A DNA stretch of 64,000 nt from Psychrobacillus faecigallinarum (GCF_014836595.1 NZ_JACSQO010000003.1:171319-235318), one strand, 5' to 3'; numbered from the stretch's first letter, positions 26,311-36,065 are shown. The notes: generated by a model not told the origin, from the letters alone. Program-made: numbers and translations.

Positions 26311-26746
26311 AACATCACCTCATTTCAAATTTCCCTATTAATTAGACTATTTAAAGCAAGAAAAGTTTTGACAATTTTAAACAATTATATTTACTTCATT
26401 ATTTTAAGAAGATTGGCGTAAGTACAAAGTAATGGGCGATATAAAAAGTTTTTTAATAATAGTGGAATTAAGTGTTTCTCCTAAAGATATACTTAAAGGT
26501 AAGTACTTGAATTAATTTCACCTATAATTTGGGGTTAAAGTATGTAATTATTTGTTCTACTTTACTATTGTTAACGCTATTTTTATTAAATGGGAATTAT
26601 GAATTGATTTACTTTTACATTTTTATTAGTTTTTTTCAAGAAAAATCAGTATATTACTAATTTTATTAGGTATATCCAAGATATTACTGACAAAATGGGG
26701 TATACTTAATAGTAATGAGTTTGTGGATTTGTAAAGGAGGCACTTT
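26311..26746. other. AT-rich divergent control region
   Basis: The 436 bp hold no gene. On the minus strand, TGTCAAAAC with TAGTCTA 15 nt downstream could be an ECF-type autoregulated promoter (AAC and GTC 17 nt apart), but the match is weak. Nothing else was recognised. Confidence 0.3.
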
Positions 26747-27184
26747 ATGTCAGTCGCTAGTGAAGCATCACAAGTAAATCTCGATTTTTTAATTAATGAA
26801 TTAGGTCTTCAACAGGTTTCCAATACTTCCCTATTTCGTAAAGGGAATTATTTTGTCATTTCTCCTTCCGTTCAAAATAAATCAAATACGTTTGAACTAG
26901 GTGAATCACTTATGAAAAAATTCAATCCTGAAACGGATGAAGGTTATTTGCTCATTCGTCTTAAAGAAAAATTTTTAATGTGCAAATTACATCCCTTCCA
27001 AAGAAAAATGATGACTACAGAAACCGAAAAGAGTACGAAAAGTAAACCATCCTTTTGGAAGTTTCATGTGATTGAATCAATCATTCCACGTATAGAAAAT
27101 AGCGGTGATAGAGAGCTGACTTTTAAAATTCAAGCCCCTACCAATAAACAGCTAATTTCTTTTTTTGGTAAAGAAAATGTTTAA
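26747..27184 (+). CDS. Uncharacterised protein of 145 residues
   Basis: A cytoplasmic protein with no signal peptide and no motif I recognise. It begins MSVASEASQVNLDFLINELG, has a basic middle part, and includes a strand-rich C-terminus. AAAGGAGG lies 7 nt upstream of the ATG and a terminator follows, so it is very likely a real single-gene unit. Function unknown. Confidence 0.65.
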   Translation: MSVASEASQVNLDFLINELGLQQVSNTSLFRKGNYFVISPSVQNKSNTFELGESLMKKFNPETDEGYLLIRLKEKFLMCKLHPFQRKMMTTETEKSTKSKPSFWKFHVIESIIPRIENSGDRELTFKIQAPTNKQLISFFGKENV

Positions 27185-27185
27185 T

Positions 27186-27221
27186 AAAAACCAGATCTAG
27201 AAAATAGATCTGGTTTTTTTT
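27186..27221 (+). terminator. Terminator of the 145-residue protein gene
   Basis: AAAAACCAGATCTA pairs with TAGATCTGGTTTTT and is followed by a T run. Confidence 0.85.
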
Positions 27222-27291
27222 GTATTAATTTAGGTTACGTTAAAGATATAGCTCGATATGTAAGGTTGAATTCTAGTGACAGGAATATAAA

Positions 27292-27323
27292 AATGAGCTT
27301 GGGAATGTCTCTCCAAGCTCATT
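27292..27323 (-). terminator. Terminator downstream of the gene at 27418
   Basis: AATGAGCTTGG pairs with CCAAGCTCATT, followed on the minus strand by TTTATATT. It lies 95 bp past the stop. Confidence 0.65.
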
Positions 27324-27417
27324 GTACTTCACTTTCTTTGTTTTTCTTAACACTCGATTCACCTATAAATAAAAATAGCTCTTTAAACACAATACAAACG
27401 TGTATTAATGTATTGCA

Positions 27418-27885
27418 TTAAGCATAATTCCATTCTTTTCCGATATCGCAATCCCCATATGGATTTATTCCATTATACGGTCCAACATACATAACTACCT
27501 CATTGCGTATGATCCATTCCATACCATGTTCTTCTTCCCATTCGCAATTTAATTCTAAATCAATGACAGGTTCTGTTGTATTCTTAGGCTTCGGAATACA
27601 TATAGTGTTTGGTGTAATATAAGGTAAAACATCTGTCGGTTTAGTGAATTCTATAACATCTTCACCAATATCATCAAGAAATTCATTACAGTATCTAATA
27701 GATGCGTTACAAATCTCATCTATTAGTCCATCACTTAAAGTGTTCAAGTAAGTTATACATAGTTCCGCGTATTCAATATCTGACTCTTGTTCTATATATA
27801 CAGTAATATTTTGATCAAATAATTCTAAGTAGGCTTCTCCTTCTAATTCGAAATATTCATTGGTTTTAAGGTTTTTAATAACCAC
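27418..27885 (-). CDS. Uncharacterised acidic protein, immunity-like
   Basis: A 155-residue, strongly acidic cytoplasmic protein. The late segment LNCEWEEEHGMEWIIRNEV resembles small proteins with a W-E-x-E-H-G motif, such as DUF6985 or DUF2004 relatives, several of which act as immunity proteins. This is a weak resemblance and no toxin is visible nearby. It starts with GTG behind GGGGGAG and ends with its own terminator. Confidence 0.55.
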   Translation of the reverse strand: MVIKNLKTNEYFELEGEAYLELFDQNITVYIEQESDIEYAELCITYLNTLSDGLIDEICNASIRYCNEFLDDIGEDVIEFTKPTDVLPYITPNTICIPKPKNTTEPVIDLELNCEWEEEHGMEWIIRNEVVMYVGPYNGINPYGDCDIGKEWNYA

Positions 27886-27993
27886 TATAATTACTCCCCC
27901 CTTGCCAAATTAGCATTCATCCTTCTAATTATAAAATTTTTAAAAAAATTAAATCAATAAAGATGTTGCAATCATTGCTTAAATATAGAAGTA

Positions 27994-29145
27994 TTAATTG
28001 TTAAATACAAGCTCAAATTTTCTATTTGTATAATCAATCACCAAACGCCCATCCTTAGCAATATCACTACCAAAAACACCATCTAACTTAAAAAAAGTAG
28101 CAAGATCTGTCAACATCTCTCTCACGTTTTGTAAGCTGATGGATTGATTCCTATTCAGATAAACTATTAAACTTGCTATGCTGTCTAATTCTCTTTCTTT
28201 TACACTACCGACGCCACCAGAAAGTATCATTCTTTTCTCTATTTTAAGATCATCGACTTTCGATAGAAGAGGTTGTCCAAAATGGGTTTTATTTGCACCA
28301 GTGTCTAAACCGAAATACAAGGGTACTTGATTCTTTCCTTTGACTTTTATAATGGGATACCCACAGAAGAAAAGGTTATTCTCCACCCCTTCTTTTCGTA
28401 CCGGTTTCTGAATAATAACCTGTTTTCGTGCATAGTCTATTTCCAGAAAAATATGTTGTATAATATCCCATCCAATGATACCGTCAATCTTCATTATTTC
28501 TTTCGTTTTAGGATTTTGAATCATTAACAATTCATTCGCTAAAACCAATGTAGGCTGATTAAGAATCGTCAGGCTCTGTATGACAATTGAATCGATTATT
28601 GCCAAATCGGTACTGAAATTTTGGTTTGTTGAATTTCCAACCTCTAATTCTTCAATTTTCTGAATGTTAATATCGCAGTCTTTCACTAAAGAACTTGAGA
28701 TGACCGTCATCCCTGCTCCAGTATCTAGCCAAAAGCATTTCTTATTCCCATTAATCATAATATCAATGGTCGGAGAGCCGGAGCTGCTTAGCTTCATTGG
28801 AACACATATTTGTTCTTTTAAGAAGGAGAAAGAAGTAGTTTCATACTGGCTACACGCTTTTGCAATTAAACGATTGCTTTGATCAATGCTGTGATCATCC
28901 AGAAGTCCAAGCGTCTCTAGTTGTTTCCATTCTGATTTAGTAAAATACAGCTCAAATAAAATCTTGGCACAGCTACTTCGTAATGAAGGATCCTGACACT
29001 CACAATATAGATTCTTTAACCTTTCTGCACCTAAACTTTCTTTTCCATCTGTAATTAATTTTAAAGCAGATACAAACTTTTTTTGTTCATCATTAATTTC
29101 CACCATTGCAAAATCAAACTTCTCCAACTCTACTATAACCTTCAA
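27994..29145 (-). CDS. Two-lobed aspartic protease-like protein (tandem retropepsin)
   Basis: A 383-residue protein with two retropepsin-like halves. Each half has its own Asp motif, D141 in WLDTGAGMTVIS and D281 in GLDTGANKTHFG, and its own distal hydrophobic-Gly motif, DGIIGWDII and DGVFGSDIA. The first 110 residues look helical and are separate. In pepsins two such halves make one active site, so this may be a single-chain bilobed enzyme; bacterial retropepsin-like proteins usually have one Asp motif and work as dimers. No signal peptide is seen, so it probably acts in the cytoplasm. Start is TTG behind GGAGG. Confidence 0.75.
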   Translation of the reverse strand: MKVIVELEKFDFAMVEINDEQKKFVSALKLITDGKESLGAERLKNLYCECQDPSLRSSCAKILFELYFTKSEWKQLETLGLLDDHSIDQSNRLIAKACSQYETTSFSFLKEQICVPMKLSSSGSPTIDIMINGNKKCFWLDTGAGMTVISSSLVKDCDINIQKIEELEVGNSTNQNFSTDLAIIDSIVIQSLTILNQPTLVLANELLMIQNPKTKEIMKIDGIIGWDIIQHIFLEIDYARKQVIIQKPVRKEGVENNLFFCGYPIIKVKGKNQVPLYFGLDTGANKTHFGQPLLSKVDDLKIEKRMILSGGVGSVKERELDSIASLIVYLNRNQSISLQNVREMLTDLATFFKLDGVFGSDIAKDGRLVIDYTNRKFELVFNN

Positions 29146-29357
29146 CTTTTCCCCTCCACCAAATCTTGATAGTTACTATTTCTATATAACTCTAATAATT
29201 CCTTCTAATAGAACTAATGTATTATTTTAAGTATTGTTCCTTCAAAGAATTATCGAGAATTTAATATACTAACTAGCGAAGACGAAACTATTTTACTTGA
29301 TATAGGGTAAGTATTCTGATTGATTTTATTAAATTTTCAAAATAGTTAATTAAAAAC

Positions 29358-29386
29358 TTGAATACCTCTTGGTTTAAAGATAATAT
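29358..29386 (+). promoter_or_regulatory. Predicted SigA promoter of the kinase pair
   Basis: TTGAAT, 17 nt, TAATAT, about 37 bp upstream of the first kinase start. Both hexamers are close to consensus. Confidence 0.55.
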
Positions 29387-29422
29387 AAATTTATAATCCT
29401 ACCGGTGAGATGAGGTTTAATA

Positions 29423-30643
29423 GTGGAATTAATTACAATTCACTTTCTTTTCAATTTATCCTTATTAGTCATCTTTTTTTTCCTTTATTTTTCTATCCTA
29501 AGAATATCCGGGAGTATACTACAACGAAAACGCACCTCTATTTTATATTTCATCATATCCTTATTACTATGCTATTTATTCTCCTATTCCTTAAATGATG
29601 AGGTTATATTAGACTTAAGAATTATTCCATTGATAATTGGTGGGCTTTACTTAGGACTAAGCCCTATATTAGGATTAATAGTTATTTCTCTTAGGGGTTT
29701 TTATGGTATGGACTTAGGATTCTACTTAAGTATACCTATCTATGGAATTCTCAGCATTTTCCTTTGGAAGGTACATCCTCATTTTTTACAATTAAGCTCT
29801 AAATATCGTATTATTAGCTCTACCATGTTAACGCTCGTAGTAAGTATATTTACATTAACATTGGTTTTAAACACAATTGGGGCTGGTCATACACTAGACT
29901 TATTTATTGCATATGTTTTTGTTCCTCCACTGGGAGTTGCGATTCATGCGTATACTATAGAAATGGTGGAAAAAATTTTACTCCAGCGACAGCTTTTTAT
30001 AAAAGCTGAAAAGAGAGAGGCTGTAGAACAAATGGGTGCTGCTATTTCTCATGAAATTCGCAATCCTCTAACAACCGCTATTGGATTCTTAGAATTGTTA
30101 AACAAAGAACCGTTAGAATCAGATAAGCGCAAACAATATTTGACTATTTTAAAAGAGGAACTAGATTTTGCAGAGAAGATTATTCAAGATTACTTAGCTT
30201 ATTCTAAACCTAGCGTAGAAACTTCAAAGGAATTAAATATTCAAGAAGAACTTCCTATTGTACTAAAGCTCTTACAACCACTAGCTAACTATTACTCAGT
30301 AGAAATTATCTCCAATCTTTCCTCTATGAGCTTAATAGAAGGAGATCGAGCTAAATTTCAGCATTCCTTTATAAATATTATTAAAAATTTAATAGTTATG
30401 TCTGACGGAGGCACCATAACCATTAACACAGAGGAAACGAAGACCAATATTTTTATCACAATTAATAGCTCTACTCCAATGATTCAGATGAAAACTATTG
30501 CATTAGATATGTCTATCGATTTTGGTATTATTAAAACTATGAAAGGTTCTGTCCAAACAAAAATAACAGAAAACGGAACTACTTATTATTTTTCCTTTCG
30601 ATCTATGAAGACACCACTTAAACGTATGATCAGTTTTAGCTGA
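29423..30643 (+). CDS. 5TM sensor kinase-like protein with a degenerate ATPase domain
   Basis: A 406-residue protein whose N-terminal half (about 1-180) has 5-6 membrane segments of the 5TMR-LYT type (IGGLYLGLSPILGLIVISLR). A HisKA domain follows with H210 in SHEIRNPLTTA, so dimerisation and phospho-acceptance may be kept. The ATP-binding half is defective: an N-box-like INIIKNLIVM is present, but the G1 box (D-x-G-x-G) and the G2 box (G-x-G-L-G) are absent, and the domain is about 25 residues shorter than in its neighbour. It is a paralog of the next gene, 33 bp downstream. Start is GTG. Confidence 0.82.
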   Translation: MELITIHFLFNLSLLVIFFFLYFSILRISGSILQRKRTSILYFIISLLLCYLFSYSLNDEVILDLRIIPLIIGGLYLGLSPILGLIVISLRGFYGMDLGFYLSIPIYGILSIFLWKVHPHFLQLSSKYRIISSTMLTLVVSIFTLTLVLNTIGAGHTLDLFIAYVFVPPLGVAIHAYTIEMVEKILLQRQLFIKAEKREAVEQMGAAISHEIRNPLTTAIGFLELLNKEPLESDKRKQYLTILKEELDFAEKIIQDYLAYSKPSVETSKELNIQEELPIVLKLLQPLANYYSVEIISNLSSMSLIEGDRAKFQHSFINIIKNLIVMSDGGTITINTEETKTNIFITINSSTPMIQMKTIALDMSIDFGIIKTMKGSVQTKITENGTTYYFSFRSMKTPLKRMISFS

Positions 30644-30676
30644 TACACACCAGTCTAATCGAAGAGAGGTAATGCT

Positions 30677-31963
30677 ATGGAGCTGACTTTACACTTTTTA
30701 TTCAATTTATCTCTTTTAATAGTATTACTTTTTTTTAGTTTAATATGGACCGAGAACACGAAAAAGGTACAATCCGCAGGAATATTTTATTGTTTCTCTA
30801 GTCTCTTAATTTGTTATGGATTTAGTTATCCCTTAACAGATCACATATTATTAAATTTAAGAAATATTCCCTTTGTAATTGGTTCTCTTTATATTGGCAT
30901 AAGTCCTTATCTGGGCTTAGTAGCAATTATTATTCGAGCTTTTTTCGGAATAGATCTAGGTTTTTGGATAACGGTATCATTCTATGCTATCTTCTCTTTA
31001 ATGTTTTGGAAATTACATCCTTGGTTTTTAGAGAAAAGTAGAAAACAGCGTATTTTAATTGCTATAGGGTTTATGTACATTGTCGGAATTTACCAAATTC
31101 TCCCTTTAAACTTTGCTTTAGAAGGGTATCCAATACTTGATGTGAATCTTGCTTTTTTATTGATACAGCCTTTAGGAGTTGGCATGATTGCCTATTTTTT
31201 AGAGGAGTTTGATAAATTTATCATTTATAGACAACAACTTATTACTATTGAAAGACAAGAGGTCGTTGAAAAGATGGGTGCTGCTATTTCTCATGAAATA
31301 AGGAACCCATTAACTGCTGCTAGTGGCTTCGTACAACTTTTACATAGTGACTCTCTTTCCCCTGAAAGTAGATTGCAATACTTGGCAATTGTAAGGAGTG
31401 AGCTTAAATCAGCTGAACGAGTCATTCAAGATTATCTTACTATCCCTAAGATGAAAGCAGACGGCGAAGATACAATTTATATAAATGATGCCTTAAATAA
31501 TGTTATTCAAATGCTCATCCCCTCAGCCCAAAAAAATTCGATTGAAATCATTGCAAATTTTTCGAATGAATCTATCGTAATCGGTGATAGCCAAAAATTT
31601 CATCAATGCCTAGTAAATATTATGAAAAATGGTATAGAGTCGATGCCTTATGGAGGAACTTTAACAGTGGAAACTGATGCCACAGCTACAAACGTTATAA
31701 TAACTATCCAAGATACGGGAACAGGTATGACGGAAGAACAACTAGACCGTTTAGGTGAACCTTATTACTCTACAAAGGGCGACCAAGGAACAGGTCTTGG
31801 AACAATGGTTGTTTTTAGCGTTATCCGGTCAATGAATGGGAATATACATGTAGATTCTAGCCTTGGTGAAGGTACAACCTTTGAACTTGTCTTTAGGTCT
31901 TCTCTGGCCGAAGATTGCTTAAGTATAAACGAGATTAAAAAAAGTAATATGGTGCACAATTAA
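30677..31963 (+). CDS. 5TM sensor histidine kinase, intact
   Basis: A 428-residue kinase closely related to the preceding gene. The N-terminal part has the same multi-helix sensor (VIGSLYIGISPYLGLVAIII). H206 lies in SHEIRNPLTAAS. The ATPase domain is complete, with the N box (VNIMKNGIES), G1 box (DTGTGM) and G2 box (GTGLGT). The layout is like KinB-type sporulation kinases and LytS-like sensors. No response regulator lies next to it, which fits an orphan kinase feeding a shared relay such as the Spo0F/Spo0A phosphorelay. That role is inferred. Confidence 0.88.
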   Translation: MELTLHFLFNLSLLIVLLFFSLIWTENTKKVQSAGIFYCFSSLLICYGFSYPLTDHILLNLRNIPFVIGSLYIGISPYLGLVAIIIRAFFGIDLGFWITVSFYAIFSLMFWKLHPWFLEKSRKQRILIAIGFMYIVGIYQILPLNFALEGYPILDVNLAFLLIQPLGVGMIAYFLEEFDKFIIYRQQLITIERQEVVEKMGAAISHEIRNPLTAASGFVQLLHSDSLSPESRLQYLAIVRSELKSAERVIQDYLTIPKMKADGEDTIYINDALNNVIQMLIPSAQKNSIEIIANFSNESIVIGDSQKFHQCLVNIMKNGIESMPYGGTLTVETDATATNVIITIQDTGTGMTEEQLDRLGEPYYSTKGDQGTGLGTMVVFSVIRSMNGNIHVDSSLGEGTTFELVFRSSLAEDCLSINEIKKSNMVHN

Positions 31964-32046
31964 TTGTTCTATATTTCCATGTGTAGAACCACGCTAGCTA
32001 CTACATCTTAAGGAAGAAAGAATTTCCTTAGAAAGGAGCTACACCT

Positions 32047-32196
32047 ATGGGAAGAGACGATAAAAAGGGAAGCAGCAATAACACTGGATCTTTACCTCAA
32101 ACACCAAAAAACATGAAAATTAAGCCTAAAGATGTTCAAGAAGAGTTTGCCCGTGAATTTGCAGAACTAAGCCGTTCCTCTAAAAAGAAAAAATAA
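32047..32196 (+). CDS. Small basic protein of 49 residues, possibly YfhD-like spore-associated
   Basis: A 49-residue hydrophilic protein that begins MGRDDKKGSSNNTGSLPQTP and ends in a Lys run. AAAGGAG stands 8 nt upstream of the ATG, and a terminator follows at once, supporting a real gene. The SLPQTP segment and later EEFAREFAEL recall small YfhD-type proteins of Bacillus spores, but this is only a resemblance. It lies between the kinase pair and the convergent germination operon. Confidence 0.6.
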   Translation: MGRDDKKGSSNNTGSLPQTPKNMKIKPKDVQEEFAREFAELSRSSKKKK

Positions 32197-32208
32197 TTTT
32201 CAATAGGT

Positions 32209-32257
32209 AGAGGAGGACGACAGAACATAAATTCTGTACAGGTCCTCCCTCTTTTTT
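32209..32257 (+). terminator. Large hairpin terminator
   Basis: AGGAGGAC pairs with GTCCTCCT around an inner CAGAA/TTCTG hairpin, followed by TTTTTT. It also closes the convergent ger operon. Confidence 0.75.
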
Positions 32258-32277
32258 ATTTTAAACCGAGTACCTAA

Positions 32278-33375
32278 TTAATTTAGAATACCAGTACTCA
32301 GAATAGACACATCAACTTTAATATCCCACTTCATTTTACTGATAGTTTCACGTGTAAGCTCCGTATCCCACTTTCCTCGATGATGTCTACGTACATTTTC
32401 CGTCAGTCCAATTGGATCTACTTGTAATTGCTTCAATTCCATTAACAAGGTGTTTATTTTATCTTCCAGCTCCTTCTCCACTTCTTTTTCTAATCGTTGA
32501 ATGCTGTCAGGATGTTTAAAGCTTTCTTCTTTCCCTTTAAATTCTGTCATCGTCCCTTCTACGTTAAGTAGAATTTTTAGCCTTGGTGATTTTAAACTTT
32601 TATTACTTATGATTTTCACGTTATTATCAATAAAATCAAGCAATAACCTATCTCCCTCATTTGTTGTTAGGTTAATGGGTGCTAGCTTTCTCTTGCCCTG
32701 TATAGCTTGAATAAACAATGCTTCACCTGGAGTTAATATGGTCATCATACTTTTATCTTTAAATAAAGCAACACCGTTTAACTCAACTTTTTTCTTTTTC
32801 ATTTCAATTACTGGAATAATTGGGTCAAAGTTCGGATTAGTTTGCGTATATATAAAGTCATGAATATTTGTATTTGGATTAAATGCTAAGTTTACGCTAG
32901 GTTGAAGGAGGTCGCTTACGTAGTTAATGGTACTTGCCTTATCAGGATAATCTTGTCGTAGTAATTCCTCAGCGCTGCCTTTTACGATTGCCATTAATAT
33001 CTCGTTTCCTATTTGTGTATTTCGATATAAATGCTTTATCACTTCCTCAACTCTTCCACTAGTTGCAAATTCCTCACTAAACAGAATTACTCTCAGTTGA
33101 TTTAAAACAACTTTCTTCTCCGTCTCCTTTTCAATATTCACCATGCCATCTGTCACTAAATCAGTTGAAGTACTATAAATTTGCGTTTTTTGATTTGCAT
33201 TCTTGGATTTTTGAGGAATTGCCGCAGTAAGCTTAAAGGTTGTGTCACTTTCAAAGTCAAAAGCTAGTATTCCAACCATATCAATACCTTCGATTGGTAC
33301 TTTTTTTTCCCTCAAATTGCACCCCGCAAGGATAACCATAACTATTAGTAAGATTGAAATTTTTTTCCTAGTCAT
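32278..33375 (-). CDS. Spore germination lipoprotein, GerC subunit (Ger(x)C family)
   Basis: A 365-residue lipoprotein, third gene of a GerA-type receptor operon. The signal peptide ends in the lipobox LAGCN. The sequence VPIEGIDMVGILAFDFESD and the later DLLQPSVNLAFNPNTNIHDF fit the Ger(x)C family. It should sit on the outer face of the spore inner membrane with GerA and GerB. Its ATG overlaps the stop of gerB by 4 nt. With gerB broken, this receptor may not work. Confidence 0.9.
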   Translation of the reverse strand: MTRKKISILLIVMVILAGCNLREKKVPIEGIDMVGILAFDFESDTTFKLTAAIPQKSKNANQKTQIYSTSTDLVTDGMVNIEKETEKKVVLNQLRVILFSEEFATSGRVEEVIKHLYRNTQIGNEILMAIVKGSAEELLRQDYPDKASTINYVSDLLQPSVNLAFNPNTNIHDFIYTQTNPNFDPIIPVIEMKKKKVELNGVALFKDKSMMTILTPGEALFIQAIQGKRKLAPINLTTNEGDRLLLDFIDNNVKIISNKSLKSPRLKILLNVEGTMTEFKGKEESFKHPDSIQRLEKEVEKELEDKINTLLMELKQLQVDPIGLTENVRRHHRGKWDTELTRETISKMKWDIKVDVSILSTGILN

Positions 33376-34442
33376 GATTGCACCTGCTTTTTCTTAATAA
33401 AATAAATTCCAATTAAAATTATGGGCCATAGCAACAGTGCATAACCAACCCTATAACTTACGATAAAAACTTTTTCCAAATTTTCATGAGAGAGCGGTAG
33501 CGAAAGAATAACAAAAATGATGACTCCTATTATATAAATATGAGAGCTTTTTCTTTTAGATATAATGGAATTTACTCCTTTCATAGCTGCCCATATATAA
33601 CCTGTAACTGTTGAAATAACTAAAAATACCCATAAAGTAATTCCGAAAATATCTATTCTTTCTAAAAAAGAAAAGCCACCTGCTTTAAATAAATGTAGTA
33701 CCGAATATTGTATATTCCTTAATTGCCATTCTGAGAAATACATTACACTTACCAAAGTCGTCAAGAAACAAAGAAATACAGTTATCCAAATACCTATTAA
33801 TGCATGCTTATATGCTTTTCGTTTAGATATTATATAAGGGAAAAATATTAATATAACCTCATAGCCCGCTATACTATTGTATCCTCGGTCAAACGCTATA
33901 AAAAATTCACTCCAACTATGATTAAAGATAGGAAATACATGGCTTATATCACCCTTTTCTATAGACCATTTCAGGAAATAGATTATTGGTAGAGTAATAA
34001 AAAAAGCCATTATACAGAATCTGGCAATATTTATTATTCCACCATTTACGATGTATAACACTAATAGCAACAATAAAATAAGCGGTATAGTTGTTGTTTA
34101 CTCTTGCAGAGCTGTACTTTGTATCAATTGGACATAATTACTTACTTTTGCAGTCGGAAGTAAAATTAATTGAATAACTATAAATACATTTATAAACTTT
34201 CCTAGGTTTTTCCCTAAAATTTCTTCATTTATTTCAAACAAGTTCTTTGATTGGTATTTGGAGCAAATCCAAATCATCGGCCATATAGAAATACTCGCAA
34301 TTATTCCAAAAAAGATTGGCATTAATGTCTGGCTGTATCCAAGTATACTCAATCTTTCAGGCAGTGAAAGCGCTCCTGTGCCAAACATAATACTTTGTAC
34401 TAAAAAAATGACATGGTAGCCCTTTAGCGTTTCTTTATTCAC
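33372..34442 (-). pseudogene. Spore germination permease, GerB subunit, interrupted by an in-frame stop
   Basis: Codons 1-114 (MNKETLKGYHVIFLVQSIMF to STALQE) and the rest from TTTIPLILLLL to the end at 33372 lie in one frame, split by a single TAA at 34098-34100. Without the stop the protein would have 356 residues, the normal length of a GerB-type amino-acid permease-like subunit with about ten membrane helices. The second part alone has a poor internal start (TTG at 34073). This is therefore a nonsense mutation, not a frameshift. A sequencing error or stop readthrough cannot be excluded. Confidence 0.85.
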
Positions 34443-34472
34443 ACTTAAGTTGCTCTCACCAACCTATATACT

Positions 34473-35936
34473 TTATTTATTTTCACTAGAGATTCCACTT
34501 TTCTTCTTTAAATACGCTGTTGGAAAGCGTACAACACTATCTTTCAAATCAGAAATTTTTCTAGGTATTACCGTTGACATAAAAGGTGTTCCAAGAGAAT
34601 TTACTCTTAATAAATGAGCAATGAGCCACGCAAATGCCAGCATTTGACCATATAAACCAAACATGCCCGCTGCAAGAATAAAAATATAACGTATAAACCT
34701 GCTCGTATTACTCATATGAAAAACAGGCGGCAGGAAGGATAGTAGTGCAGAGGTTGCAACTATTACGATTAAAATATTACTTACGAGTCCTGCTTCAACA
34801 GCTGCAGTCCCAATAACAATCCCACCAACAATCCCTATCGTTTGTCCAATTTTTGCAGGCATCCTAGCTCCTGCCTCTCTTAATACCTCTATAATTAATT
34901 CAATAAATAAAACCTCAAATAGTGGAGAAAAAGGTACCTTCATCCTAGATTCCTGTAAATTAAGTAAGAGCTCATAAGGAAGCACCTCCTGATGGAAAGT
35001 TAAGGAGGAAACATATGATGGAGTAATCATTATCGTTAAGAAAAAACCAAAAAACCGTAGTAGTCTCATTAAACTCGCAGATGGCCAGCGATTATAGTAA
35101 TCCTCCATAGTGATAAATAGTTCTAAAAAAGAGGTCGGACATACTAGAGCAGATTGACTGTTATCCATTAAAATAACTATTCTTCCATCCGCTAAATAAT
35201 GCGAAATAGTGTCTGGTTTTATCGTCATATAATATTGGGGAAATGGGGAATATGGATTGTCTTCAATCAATTGCATGAGAATGGAAATATCCAAGAATGT
35301 AGGATAATCAATCTTGTCCAAACGATTTTTTAAATTTTTTAGTTTCTTTTTTTCCACCAAATCATCAATATATAAGAGAGCAATTTTAGTATTGGTGACG
35401 TTGCCTATTATTAGTTCTTCATCTTTGAGCATGGAATTTTGTATTCTTCTTTTTACAAGTGAAAGATTTGTTTCCAATGATTCTGTAAAAACATCCTGTG
35501 GACCAATGAATGTACTTTCCATCTCAGAAATAGAAACATCTCGAGTGTTCACACTGTAAGTGTCCATACTCAATAATCGATTTGTTTCATGGAAGTACAA
35601 TAGAGTTTCTCCGATTGAAAGCCTATTTGTAATGTCAGCTATATTAAAAGGATTTACGCTTTCTGCAACTTGGTGTATTTGATGGATGTAATTTGCTATA
35701 GGAATCATGACCATCATTTCTAAGGTCATTTTTTCTGTTAAGGAGTTTGGATAGATTAGTGTTACAACTCCTTCACTTGTCGGTACTTTTTTATAAATAA
35801 TATCATTATTTTCTCGTGTAACTTTTTTATAATATTGAATATTTTTTTCTACTAGATCTCCCTTTGATGCTCCGCGATTCGTAAAATAAGCAAGCAGACT
35901 CTTCTTTACTAATATCATTTTTTTCATAAGAATCAC
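34473..35936 (-). CDS. Spore germination protein, GerA subunit
   Basis: A 487-residue membrane protein, first gene of the germinant receptor operon. The N-terminal soluble domain has FIGPQDVFTESLETNLSLVK and the hallmark GRIVILMDNSQSALVCPTSF. A membrane part with about five helices follows (GIVGGIVIGTAAVEAGLVSN). It belongs to the GerA family and acts in the spore inner membrane. Start choice is uncertain: GTG at 35936, or ATG at 35927, both near AGGAAAGG. The next gene, gerB, begins 30 bp downstream. Confidence 0.9.
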   Translation of the reverse strand: MILMKKMILVKKSLLAYFTNRGASKGDLVEKNIQYYKKVTRENNDIIYKKVPTSEGVVTLIYPNSLTEKMTLEMMVMIPIANYIHQIHQVAESVNPFNIADITNRLSIGETLLYFHETNRLLSMDTYSVNTRDVSISEMESTFIGPQDVFTESLETNLSLVKRRIQNSMLKDEELIIGNVTNTKIALLYIDDLVEKKKLKNLKNRLDKIDYPTFLDISILMQLIEDNPYSPFPQYYMTIKPDTISHYLADGRIVILMDNSQSALVCPTSFLELFITMEDYYNRWPSASLMRLLRFFGFFLTIMITPSYVSSLTFHQEVLPYELLLNLQESRMKVPFSPLFEVLFIELIIEVLREAGARMPAKIGQTIGIVGGIVIGTAAVEAGLVSNILIVIVATSALLSFLPPVFHMSNTSRFIRYIFILAAGMFGLYGQMLAFAWLIAHLLRVNSLGTPFMSTVIPRKISDLKDSVVRFPTAYLKKKSGISSENK

Positions 35937-36065
35937 TTGCCTTTCCTATAGATTTGATTAGTTTGTCCATTTATTTATTATGTATTCAAACAAACCTTGT
36001 CGATAAGAAAAGTACAAGCGACTTCATTTAGTTGGTAATTGTTGTAGAATTTCTTCCAAAATGCA

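Noticed and set aside
33372..34073. Separate short GerB-like protein starting at the TTG at 34073
   Set aside because: It is in the same frame as the upstream 114-residue piece, lacks a ribosome site, and the two parts together give a normal-length GerB. It is one interrupted gene.
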